Source: a virus
Virus record (IMG/VR): IMGVR_UViG_3300035670_001362
Location: 1 to 21,818 of that record
Reading direction: 5' to 3' (one strand)
Length of the DNA: 21,818 bases
Part shown: positions 6,358-14,600 of the stretch, piece after piece
Numbering within the stretch: the stretch's first letter is position 1
Layout: every line of letters starts with the position of its first letter
Notes under the pieces: generated by a model
What the model was told of the DNA's origin: nothing
The model's database searches: none
The model's input: only the letters and a program-made list of their open reading frames with translations
Translations under genes and position numbers: made by a program

Positions 6358-6642
6358 CTACTCTGTTTCTTCAAATTTCATCGTAACAACATGGTGTTCA
6401 TTTATATATTCTACCTGACCAGCACATCCATTATATCGAGTAAATTCTGGGTTGGGTAAAACTTCAAAATAACATTTATCATCTTGAATGTAAAGAAGTT
6501 TACCTAAATAGGTAGGTAATAGGCATGTACGAAGAGTACGTCCTATCATTTTAGTTAAATCATCATTAACTTTGTGACGCACAGTAACTTTGTGACGTCC
6601 CATGTACATGTACTCGTAACCGTCTTTATTTGTAATACTCAT
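6358..6642 (-). CDS. Small unknown protein, 94 residues
   Basis: A 94-residue protein beginning MSITNKDGYEYMYMGRHKV. It is rich in predicted beta strands (HKVTVRHKV, KLLYIQDDKCYFEV, HHVVTMKFEE) with a short central helix, suggesting a compact beta barrel of SH3-like size. Two Cys residues (in RTCLLP and DKCYF) are not arranged as a zinc site. It is one of the few genes here with non-coding DNA on both sides (55 bases upstream, 31 downstream) and may therefore be separately regulated. No family was recognised. Confidence 0.65.
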   Translation of the reverse strand: MSITNKDGYEYMYMGRHKVTVRHKVNDDLTKMIGRTLRTCLLPTYLGKLLYIQDDKCYFEVLPNPEFTRYNGCAGQVEYINEHHVVTMKFEETE

Positions 6643-6673
6643 AACCTTTATTTATTATATGGTAAATGTACGA

Positions 6674-6689
6674 AGGGGCTTTCGCCCCT
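6674..6689 (-). terminator. GNRA-loop hairpin between exonuclease and 94-residue genes
   Basis: On the minus strand AGGGGC-GAAA-GCCCCT forms a perfect 6-bp GC-rich stem with a GAAA tetraloop, striking in such AT-rich DNA. It begins 8 bases after the exonuclease stop. No U-run follows directly in the sense direction (TCGTACATTTACC), so it may be a weak terminator, an mRNA 3'-end stabiliser or a processing signal rather than a classical intrinsic terminator. Confidence 0.45.
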
Positions 6690-6697
6690 CCACATTT

Positions 6698-7471
6698 TTA
6701 ATCTTCTCTTTTAACTTGTGTTTTGAACTCAGTAAACACAGGTGCTTCGTTTGGATTTTCTAAATCAAATAAACGTTTTACTGTTTTAAAGATTTCAATA
6801 TTTTCTTCTTGTGTGCGAGTTGGTAAAATCATTTCCCATCCTTTACCTTGCATTTTATCTTTTGAACCTTTACGTTTAGAGGATTTCAACCACAAGATGC
6901 CAGTTTTGTCCGGTTTAACTCCAAAACATTCCTCATAACAGTGAGCATAAACAGCTGCCTGTAGCTCGTAAGTTGTTTGAATGTGATTTGATGTTTTATG
7001 GTCAATAATCCAAAGTTCATTATTAATTCTACAAACCAAATCTGTTGTTCCTGCTACCTTAAGTTCATCTGAATAAAGGTGGATTTCTTGGTCAATTAAT
7101 TCAGGTTTATAGGTTTCCCAAAAATCAACAAAACGTAAAAACATTTGCCAAATAAAAGGATCATATTGTGGATGACCCCATTCATTTAGAAAGTTCATTT
7201 CTTTACCTTCCAAATATTCCTCAATCATTTCGTGAACCTTAGTTCCATCTTCAGCTGCTTTTTTTACAATGTAGTCAGCGGAACGACCCATATTTTTAAG
7301 CCATTCTTCAAAATGTTTACCTTTTGGATATGAACCTAATACGTGTGTAATTGATGGATAATACTCCCCATTTCGTCTGTAGTATCTAGAATCTGGGAGT
7401 GTAATTTGTTTTGCATCTTCCGAAATTTCAAGGATACGATTGTTGACTACTTTTACATTTCTTTTTTTCAT
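6698..7471 (-). CDS. RecB/Cas4-like PD-(D/E)XK exonuclease
   Basis: A 257-residue protein with the RecB-family nuclease layout. GTKVHEMIEEYLEG (76-89) supplies the N-terminal His80. E129 lies in IDQEIHLYS. VAGTTDLV (139-146) carries D144, and WIIDHKTSN (154-162) carries the D157-x-K159 pair. YELQAAVYAHCYEE (168-181) is the QxxxY helix typical of RecB and Cas4 nucleases. No four-Cys iron-sulphur cluster is visible, unlike classic Cas4/AddB. Such phage enzymes process DNA ends during recombination or replication, or degrade host DNA. The ATG overlaps the primase stop by four bases (ATGA), coupling the two. An early-region DNA-processing role is likely. The family assignment is strong; the exact polarity is unknown. 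Confidence 0.85.
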   Translation of the reverse strand: MKKRNVKVVNNRILEISEDAKQITLPDSRYYRRNGEYYPSITHVLGSYPKGKHFEEWLKNMGRSADYIVKKAAEDGTKVHEMIEEYLEGKEMNFLNEWGHPQYDPFIWQMFLRFVDFWETYKPELIDQEIHLYSDELKVAGTTDLVCRINNELWIIDHKTSNHIQTTYELQAAVYAHCYEECFGVKPDKTGILWLKSSKRKGSKDKMQGKGWEMILPTRTQEENIEIFKTVKRLFDLENPNEAPVFTEFKTQVKRED

Positions 7472-8397
7472 AGGAATAGTTTTTTCTCAAGTAATTTTGA
7501 GAATGTTAAGGGGTATGTTTCTTGAATTAAATTTGTGAAGTTAGTGAACCCCATTTCACTTGGATCTTTGTCTTCCATATCTACTAAATATACTTCTTTA
7601 CCTTCATTCATAAGTCGTTCACAAAAATCTAATGCTTGTTTTTGAGCATCACGGTCAAGAGCAATATATATTTTTTCAACAGAAGACATTACAATCTTTT
7701 TCATTAAATTTGGTTGTATATTTTTGCCTAACAGCGGGATAACATTTCTTTTAATGGCGATGGCGTCAAATGGTCCTTCGCACAATATAAGCGGTATATT
7801 CCAGTTTATATACAACTCAAATGGTATGATGTCGCGAGATACAGATGGATTTCTATATTTTACAAATGGTTCCTTTTCAAATGAACGACCTGTAAAATAG
7901 TTTAGAGTACCTTTAGAATCGTAAGATGGAATTATAACCATTTTGGCATAGCGACCTGTAGCACAATATCCGATTCCATACTTTAATATATCATCTTCAG
8001 TAATTCCTCTAGATTTTAGATATGCTAGTGCTTGTCTGCCTTCAATATCTGCTTGGGTTAGTCCCTCAAATGTTTCAAATTCTTTAGGTAATTTAACTTT
8101 TTCCTCAGTTTGAACTTTAGTATCAGGACCAATATATTTTACAATAGCTTTCAACTCAGACATTACTTCTGGGGAAACTTCTACTGCTTTAAATAATTGA
8201 TATAGTTTTTTACCTTTTTTATCACAAACCCAACAATGCCAAGCATTTTCACCTTTAGCATTTTCAGTCATATTGACTTCTAGTTTTGGTTTAGGGTGAT
8301 GACATAGAGGACAGTGATAAGCATAGTTGCCCCTCGCTGTTGCTTTACCAGAACCAAGCACCGAATTAGTCAGTGCTACTAGAGATTGATTTATCAT
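7468..8397 (-). CDS. DNA primase, DnaG/T4 gp61 type
   Basis: A 309-residue protein with both hallmarks of a DnaG-type primase. The N-terminal zinc finger is HCPLCHH (28-34) with HCWVC (54-58), giving C29, C32, C55 and C58. The TOPRIM domain has ILCEGPFDAIAI (204-215, E207), IALDRD (245-250, D248/D250) and DKDPSE (276-281). A middle region with YLKSRGITEDDILKYGIGYC (126-145) matches the linker that precedes the RNA-polymerase core in phage primases. T4 gp61 is about 342 residues, so this is a full-length compact version. It makes RNA primers for lagging-strand synthesis, normally with a DnaB-type helicase such as gp41, which is not in the window. A 36-base gap precedes its start. No Shine-Dalgarno sequence is present. 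Confidence 0.88.
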   Translation of the reverse strand: MINQSLVALTNSVLGSGKATARGNYAYHCPLCHHPKPKLEVNMTENAKGENAWHCWVCDKKGKKLYQLFKAVEVSPEVMSELKAIVKYIGPDTKVQTEEKVKLPKEFETFEGLTQADIEGRQALAYLKSRGITEDDILKYGIGYCATGRYAKMVIIPSYDSKGTLNYFTGRSFEKEPFVKYRNPSVSRDIIPFELYINWNIPLILCEGPFDAIAIKRNVIPLLGKNIQPNLMKKIVMSSVEKIYIALDRDAQKQALDFCERLMNEGKEVYLVDMEDKDPSEMGFTNFTNLIQETYPLTFSKLLEKKLFL

Positions 8398-8428
8398 AAG
8401 GGTAATATACGAACTAGATTTCGCTTAT

Positions 8429-8436
8429 CAAAGCTA
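8429..8436 (-). promoter_or_regulatory. Weak candidate Bacteroidota-type -7 box before primase
   Basis: TAGCTTTG on the minus strand matches the TAnnTTTG -7 consensus of Bacteroidota housekeeping promoters. It overlaps the TAG stop of the GIY-YIG gene, 32 bases before the primase ATG. I could not find a convincing -33 element at the right spacing. A chance match is quite possible in AT-rich DNA. Confidence 0.2.
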
Positions 8437-8877
8437 ATCAAAGTCTTTGGTAAAAAACTTACCTAAGATATTGTCGTTAAAAAACTCATCTGGTTTTTCT
8501 ATGACTTCGTATAGTACTTGGAATTTTAACTCATAATAAGTTAATAATTTTTTTGTAGGAGCACATATTAAAATAATACGTTCAAAATTTTCTTTTGGCT
8601 CTGTTTTATATAACTCATTAAGATGTTTGTTTGAACCCCAATATGTTTTCCATGTTGATTCTTTTACTACAAGTTTGTATGAGGGACGTCTACCTACAAC
8701 ACCGGCATATTCAGCTATTTCTTTTTTACCTAATTTTACTTTAGATGTATTTTGAAGTATTTTTTTGCCTATGTAAGATTTTCCTGTAGGTTTATGAGTA
8801 ATTTTGTATACAAAACCATAAGTATTATCTGGGAAGTCTAACATAGACTCCATTATTTTTTGTTTATATAACCACAT
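8434..8877 (-). CDS. GIY-YIG nuclease (SegE-like)
   Basis: A 147-residue protein. The GIY-YIG core is visible as YGFVYKITHKPTGKSYIGKK (residues 20-39), where FVY and YIG are the two signature triplets. Further family features are TYWGSNKHLNELY (78-90), FERIIL (98-103) and a helix LTYYELKFQ (112-120) with the probable catalytic Glu116; an Asn-rich FFNDNILGKFF follows. No DNA-binding tail of the homing type (NUMOD, HTH) is present after the catalytic domain. GIY-YIG enzymes nick or cut DNA; in T4-like phages relatives include Seg homing nucleases and host-DNA-degrading enzymes. It sits in line between structural and replication genes with one base between it and the upstream stop, so it looks like an integrated operon member rather than an inserted homing gene. 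Alternative starts are Met9 or Met12. Confidence 0.78.
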   Translation of the reverse strand: MWLYKQKIMESMLDFPDNTYGFVYKITHKPTGKSYIGKKILQNTSKVKLGKKEIAEYAGVVGRRPSYKLVVKESTWKTYWGSNKHLNELYKTEPKENFERIILICAPTKKLLTYYELKFQVLYEVIEKPDEFFNDNILGKFFTKDFD

Positions 8878-8878
8878 T

Positions 8879-9880
8879 TTAACGATCTAAGTTAATTAAT
8901 ATTGTTGTGTCTATTAAAGGACTTGTTTGTAAGGGAGAAGATAATTTACCTATTGCTAATAAATTATAATTATCATCATATAACCCTACAGATGTAATAT
9001 ATGGGGCAAAATCAGACCCAGTTGCAAAATCACTTATATATTGTCCTGGGGTGTAAAAAGTACCTTGGGAACTAGTAATTTGAGTACTACCTGATGTTAA
9101 TGATGGATTTTGGGAAAAGTTAAATTCATTTGCTCTTGCAGTTGCTTTATATTGTGTTTCAAATATAATTAACGAAGATGAGAATGAACAAGTAACATTA
9201 TTTGAAGTTATAAGATTATTTAAAATTGATAAACCTCCATATATTGCAGAACCATATAACCCACTACCATATCCTCCTAATGTGGTATCATATGTAATAG
9301 TAATTAACCCCTGGTGGTAAAGAATATTTCCTACAATTTCTGCAGAAGATGAAAGAATGATATTTCCTTCACCATCATCAAATATTGTATCACCATCTGC
9401 TTCAAAATAAAAAGATTTAGGAGAAATTTTATTACCATATAATCTTGAAGGTATTGAAATAACACCAATTGTTGCATTTGATCCAGTAGGAAAATACTTA
9501 GCAAATGTTAATGATGATTGAGGATAATTATAGTATCTACCATCAGATTGAGGAGTACCAGTTAATATATCTCCATCAGGTTGTGATCCAGGAAGAATAC
9601 TACCTGTATTAACCGCATCACCATATGAAGAACTTAAATAATTTGAATAATAAAGTTCCTTAATAGAATTATATACTAATCTCTGGTATTGAGAGTTATC
9701 ATATCCTGTTGTTGGATCATATGCTGGGTAGAAAGTTCCAGTAATGTTAGTACCTATAAATCTGTTAATGCTAACATTTGAAGCTTCGAGTTCAGTGTTT
9801 CCCGTAAAGTAAAAGCTTTTATTTACTTCAAATGGTTCGACAATTATGTCTGATGCTAAAAATTGTTTGTATGCACCCAT
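8879..9880 (-). CDS. Structural protein (tail/baseplate-associated), paralogue B
   Basis: A 333-residue Ser/Gly/Tyr/Asn-rich protein with the composition of phage fibre or baseplate components. Its last 80 residues (about 251-333) match the end of the upstream 350-residue protein: EFNFSQNPSLTSGS versus EYNYSENPSFISGS, and ITSVGLYDDNYNLLAIGKLS versus ITTVGLYNDTNELLAVAKLS. This C-terminal module is probably a shared attachment or assembly domain. The N-terminal part differs and is mostly beta. A central region has GGYGSGLYGSAIYGG (202-216). No enzymatic motif or signal peptide was found. It follows the paralogue after five bases and precedes the GIY-YIG gene by one base. The structural assignment rests on composition, order and the paralogy. 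Confidence 0.65.
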   Translation of the reverse strand: MGAYKQFLASDIIVEPFEVNKSFYFTGNTELEASNVSINRFIGTNITGTFYPAYDPTTGYDNSQYQRLVYNSIKELYYSNYLSSSYGDAVNTGSILPGSQPDGDILTGTPQSDGRYYNYPQSSLTFAKYFPTGSNATIGVISIPSRLYGNKISPKSFYFEADGDTIFDDGEGNIILSSSAEIVGNILYHQGLITITYDTTLGGYGSGLYGSAIYGGLSILNNLITSNNVTCSFSSSLIIFETQYKATARANEFNFSQNPSLTSGSTQITSSQGTFYTPGQYISDFATGSDFAPYITSVGLYDDNYNLLAIGKLSSPLQTSPLIDTTILINLDR

Positions 9881-9885
9881 TCATT

Positions 9886-10938
9886 TTAGAAATCTAGCTT
9901 AACACGAATCAATGCTTCTTTAGTGAAGTCTTTTAATAGAGGTCTTGATAATTTTGCTACTGCTAATAATTCATTAGTGTCATTATATAAACCTACTGTT
10001 GTAATATATACTTGAGGATTATTAATAAATGAAGGATATAATACTTCCCCAGTTGAACCTGAAATGAATGATGGATTTTCTGAGTAATTATATTCTGAAC
10101 TTCTAGGTCTTACAAATATAAAATCTGAAGTGATTGTTTCTTCTGAATTTAGTTTGAAATTAGCTGATGCACTTATTGCTCTATATAATTGTGCATTTGC
10201 ATTTGCATTTGAATCATACGATAATGATCCTGAATATGAAGAACCACTATAAACAAATCCAATACCTCCACTGGCTGTAATAGCAGCTAAAGCTCTTGGA
10301 TTCAAGATAATAGTTCCGATATCTGGAAGTAACCATCCATAAGAACCTGAGGTTGTTGTGTATCCGTCAGATGTGTTTCTTGATGTAATAGGGGCTAAAA
10401 CACCTTGTGAACCTGTAATTAATTGGAATACTCTGCCTGCTTCACAGAATTGAACAGCAGTTACATAATTACTATTATCTGTTAAAGTAATAGATCCGGA
10501 TGCTGCACTAAGAGGGTTACTAATAGTTAATGATAATGAACCTAAGAAAATAGATTCTTTATATCTTGCTCTTTCAATAGGTAATGCGAAAAATTCAGAT
10601 GAAGTAATAGCACCAAAAACAAAATCAGTATTTTCATCTCCAATCACTAAATTTTGGTATTGACCATAGATTGTAGATGTAGGTGATTTACCATCAACGG
10701 CTGAATTGTATACTGAACTTCCACTACCATATGAGTTTCCATATGCAATAGCAAATTGGATTGATTCTGATAATACAGTATCATAAACATTTATATAAAA
10801 ATCACCTGATGAACCTCCAACTTGAGAGGATGCTGTGAAAAATGTTGATAAAGTTTGAGTACCATTTGACCATAATGTAGCTGAGATTGAATCAGCTGAG
10901 ATTACGAAATCATCGACTCCTAATTGAGTATAAGACAT
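9886..10938 (-). CDS. Structural protein (tail/baseplate-associated), paralogue A
   Basis: A 350-residue protein starting MSYTQLGVDDFVISADSISA. It is beta-rich. A middle motif (about 65-140: NSYGSGSSVYNSAVDGKSPT, IYGQYQNLVIGDE, LPIERARYKESIFLGSLSLT) looks like a conserved structural-protein core that I recall from T4-like phages of environmental bacteria. The C-terminal module (270-350) is shared with the downstream 333-residue protein. A small coding repeat (NANANA, three TGCATT units at 10192-10209) lies near residue 245. It is preceded by a 10-base A/T spacer with no Shine-Dalgarno sequence. The likely role is a peripheral baseplate or tail component; the exact T4 equivalent is unknown. 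Confidence 0.65.
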   Translation of the reverse strand: MSYTQLGVDDFVISADSISATLWSNGTQTLSTFFTASSQVGGSSGDFYINVYDTVLSESIQFAIAYGNSYGSGSSVYNSAVDGKSPTSTIYGQYQNLVIGDENTDFVFGAITSSEFFALPIERARYKESIFLGSLSLTISNPLSAASGSITLTDNSNYVTAVQFCEAGRVFQLITGSQGVLAPITSRNTSDGYTTTSGSYGWLLPDIGTIILNPRALAAITASGGIGFVYSGSSYSGSLSYDSNANANAQLYRAISASANFKLNSEETITSDFIFVRPRSSEYNYSENPSFISGSTGEVLYPSFINNPQVYITTVGLYNDTNELLAVAKLSRPLLKDFTKEALIRVKLDF

Positions 10939-10948
10939 ATTTTATATT

Positions 10949-11602
10949 TTAAGATACTTGTGTTACTGTAAATGGAATTGTTAATCTTGCACCACTATCA
11001 TTACCAACTACTGTTAAGGTAGCATATAATGCTGTGTTAGTACCAAACAATGTATTAATTGTTGTTGCTCTAACGTTTATTGTAGTACCTACTACTGTTT
11101 TAGATACGTTTGTACCTACAGTTACACTAGCATTTAATGCTTGAACTTGTGGTGTATTAATACCAACTCCTTCAAATGTTGAAGTTAATCTAACATCTGA
11201 AATTGTTGCTGTATATCCTGCAGTTTCTGTGGTATTTCCACCTAAATAATTTAGGGTTTGAGGAGTAATTGCTAAAGAAGCACCTTGTTTAAGAACAATT
11301 GCATTTGTACCTAAATCTAGAATAGGTAATTTAGCTGTACCACGTGGTAAAGTTACTAATTTATATTTCATCATTTGAGTTTCCTGAGGGAAAGCTTCAA
11401 GTAATGGCATGTTTTGAATTGCTTGTCCGTAAAAAGCAGAACCTGATGGGTGGTTTGGGTTGTATAAAGTATAATCAACCTCATCATCTGCTAAAGCAAA
11501 TTGAGTAATTCTGAATGTACCATTGTTTTGGGCTAGTAATTCTCTGCCTTTAGTGGTTAGAATGGCATCAACTGTTACTACCGAGTTATTTAAATATCCC
11601 AT
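10949..11602 (-). CDS. Structural protein, 217 residues, tail region
   Basis: The N-terminus has a distinctive conserved-looking segment, DAILTTKGRELLAQNNGTFR followed by ITQFALADDEVDYTLYNP (about 12-50). The part after about residue 120 is a Thr/Val-rich beta domain (TVGTNVSKTVVGTTINVRAT, LTVVGNDSGARLTIPFTV) resembling an Ig-like or jelly-roll fold. From memory, proteins with this N-terminus occur beside baseplate genes of other myoviruses. It starts a new transcription or translation segment after a 39-base gap that contains the 17-base repeat also found before the gene at 21387. It is probably a virion protein; no specific T4 gp is assigned. Confidence 0.6.
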   Translation of the reverse strand: MGYLNNSVVTVDAILTTKGRELLAQNNGTFRITQFALADDEVDYTLYNPNHPSGSAFYGQAIQNMPLLEAFPQETQMMKYKLVTLPRGTAKLPILDLGTNAIVLKQGASLAITPQTLNYLGGNTTETAGYTATISDVRLTSTFEGVGINTPQVQALNASVTVGTNVSKTVVGTTINVRATTINTLFGTNTALYATLTVVGNDSGARLTIPFTVTQVS

Positions 11603-11612
11603 TTTTTATGTG

Positions 11613-11629
11613 TTTTTCGTTATAAATAT
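11613..11629 (-). promoter_or_regulatory. 17-base repeated upstream element, copy 1
   Basis: The minus strand reads ATATTTATAACGAAAAA, an exact match to 21390-21406. It lies in the 39-base gap between the 1848-residue wedge gene and the 217-residue structural gene, ending 10 bases before the ATG. It could be a late promoter of this phage or a translation-enhancing A-rich leader. The plus strand of the element contains TATAAATA (11621-11628). Confidence 0.45.
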
Positions 11630-11641
11630 ATTGAATTTTAA

Positions 11642-14600
11642 TTATGTTGTAGAAATTAAACCTTTACTTGTAAGATCTTGTATAATATTTGGTAAATTTT
11701 GTTTTAGTAAATCAGACTGGTATTTAGGGAATATAAATCCTGGTCCTATTAATGTTCCGGGACTATTAATTACTAAATTGTCTATTGTAGGGACAAATCG
11801 TCTAATTAAAAAATAATTTATATTAATGTCTGTTGTATCTAAAGGTTCTGTAAGTTGGATTATTAGATTCGATCCTACTATCGATGCTGTACTAATTAAA
11901 GCTGTTTTGGATTCAGTACCATCAAATCTAAGTTCATCATATTGTTGGATTTCAAATGGTAAGTTATTATCAAATCCAGTAGTATTAGGATTAACAAATT
12001 GTATATAACTACCACCATACATTGTTTTTAAATTAGCTGAACCTGTAAGAAAAGTAACGGCTGTTGCTAATTGAGATCCAGTTGTAAAATATGGGCTTGT
12101 TATACTTGTTATTGGAGATAAAGCTTGAATATTAAATATAGAAGCTAATGCTACAACTGTTACGTTACCGGCTGTTGAATTAGTTAAAGCAATTGAATAA
12201 TAATCACCAGCAGTTGCTTGATACGCAGATGTAGATACTGTTACCGAATATGTTCCAGCAGATGTATATGTTGGACCTGTGGCTACAACTGAACCATTAC
12301 GTATAAGAGAAATAGAAACAGGTCCTGCACTCCCAGCATTAATAGTAAAATTAACTGTTGATGAAACTGATAGGTTAATAGGGGAAGAAAAAGGAACCAC
12401 ATATCTATAAAGAGATGAGTCCCAACCACCAGCATCATCTGAGGTTATATTATTCCATGTAATATTGGTTGCTATTCCTGTGTTTGGTATATTATAATTT
12501 CCTGAGAGGGATGCTGCAAAATTGTAATTTGTACTAACATTAGGATTAAATTGAAAATCAATATCTGCTAATGTTCCTGAAATCAGATAATCAGTACCCT
12601 GCGAACCTGTATCTGAATAAAGAACGGGTAAATAGATTCCACCTGGTTTGTCTACTGTAAATTCTGTTTCGGTTAAAGTTTGTGAACCTGTATTTGTAGG
12701 AGACAATACTACTGTAGATGATGCTGGAAAGGCATCATAAAAGTTAGGAATATAATCTGAGCTAGATACATTTGGTTGGATTACTCTTCCTGTTTGGTCT
12801 ATTAAGAATCCTATTTTATAATTACCACTACCTGATCTTTGAGCTAATGTGTTTCCACGTCCACCTGGGGTGTAGGCAAAATATGATGTTAGTTGTTCTA
12901 CCGCTGGTAATGTACTGCCTCCTAAGATATTAAAAGGATATAAATCTGTTCCAAGTGGAGTAGTATTTTTACTACCTAAATATCTTGGATTAATTTGACG
13001 AAGTAGTGTATAATTAGAATCTTGTACTTCTGCTTTTAATGCTGTTTCATCTAAAATAGTCTGTTCGTTTACAGCAGTAATAGCATTAGATGAATAATCA
13101 ACATCAAAATAAACACTACTTGTTCTATTAATTAATGCATTTCCATAAATTGCATTACAATCAGATTCTGGGAATGATTGTGGTACAAATGGTTCTAACA
13201 CAGTTAAAACAGATGATTTATTTGCTACAGAAACAGATCCTGTAGTGAAAGTACCGGTTTGTTGTACTCTAAAGTAAGAACTTTGGTTTGGAACACATTG
13301 GAGGATATAAAATTGATCTCCCGAAAAAGATGTTCTTTCTTGAATATTAGTTATTACTATCGTTGGGTTAGGATTCCCATTCCATGTTTTAAAAGTACTT
13401 CCACTCCAACCAGATAATGTAAAATCAGCAGAAGTATAATTAGCATTTAATACTAATTCAATAACTTGAGGAATATAAGTTTCTAAATCTAAACCATTTA
13501 AGGTTTCTTTGGCAATTGCTATAGCTGATATGAAATATTTAACATCATTTACAAATTCAGCAAATCCAGGATCATAATAATATGATGCTGAGGGTGCAAA
13601 CCAAACAGATAATTCACCATCATTCATTGTATAACCTATAGCAGTATTAAAGCTTCCAAACTCAGTATATAAACTTCCTGATACATCATATAAAGGGGCT
13701 ACTGTACCTGCACTTTTAATAGGATCACATCCTGGGTTGAGTTCACCATTGGTTACTTCAATTATTGATCCACTAAACTCTCCATTATAAAATTCAGCTG
13801 AAGTTGCATCTATGAAAGATACAGATCCTGATAATGATGGGGTACTACCTGACCAACTTTGAGTAATATTTACTACTCCAGGGTATGAATAATCTGTATA
13901 AGCTGATGCACTTTCAAAGGGTATTGTTGATACTAATAAACTAGGCATTACTCCACCTGCACTACCTGTAATTTCATACATTGGGATTGGAGAACCTGTT
14001 ATTAACAGGTCTTCAGTATCATATGAAATAAATTCTCCAGGAGTATTAGTACCTACAATAGCTAAGGAGGATGTAGTACTAACTTGTGGAACAGGATATT
14101 TATTTCTTTCTAAGATGTGTTGTTTGATTACAATACCTGTTGAAAGGGAACTTCTAGCCGGAACATAGTCTTCAATCATTTTAAATAAGGCATTATCATA
14201 ATAATTGATAAGTCTTATGTAATCCCAAATATCATAATTGTGAATATATTCTTCAAAATATGAATCTCGTACTGCATTTAATGCTGGGTAATATTCTGCT
14301 GATGAGGATACTAATCGTGGATCACCAATAAGTTCACCAATATTGAAATATCCTATTTGCGAATTTATATTTTCATTTATCTCATTTTGAGGTGAAAAAG
14401 CTACTTCAACATAGTTAATATCTTCTACATAGCTTGAACTAGGATAAACTTCCTGTTGAACTGATATAAATGGAGTTAATACTGTATTTGAAGGTACGTT
14501 TGCATCAGATCCACTAAATGGTAAAACTATATTTTCTTGTCTTAATTTATCAGATACAATATTTTTTATACCTACTGGGATTTGGTCGAACAATATGTAA

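Noticed and set aside
8434-8877. GIY-YIG gene as a free-standing homing endonuclease insertion.
   Set aside because: It has one-base spacing with the upstream gene, in-line orientation and no DNA-binding tail. It does not split any gene. An operon member is the simpler reading.
10192-10209. Three TGCATT units, possible tandem repeat.
   Set aside because: Only a short coding repeat (Ala-Asn) within a structural gene; too short for any array or regulatory role.
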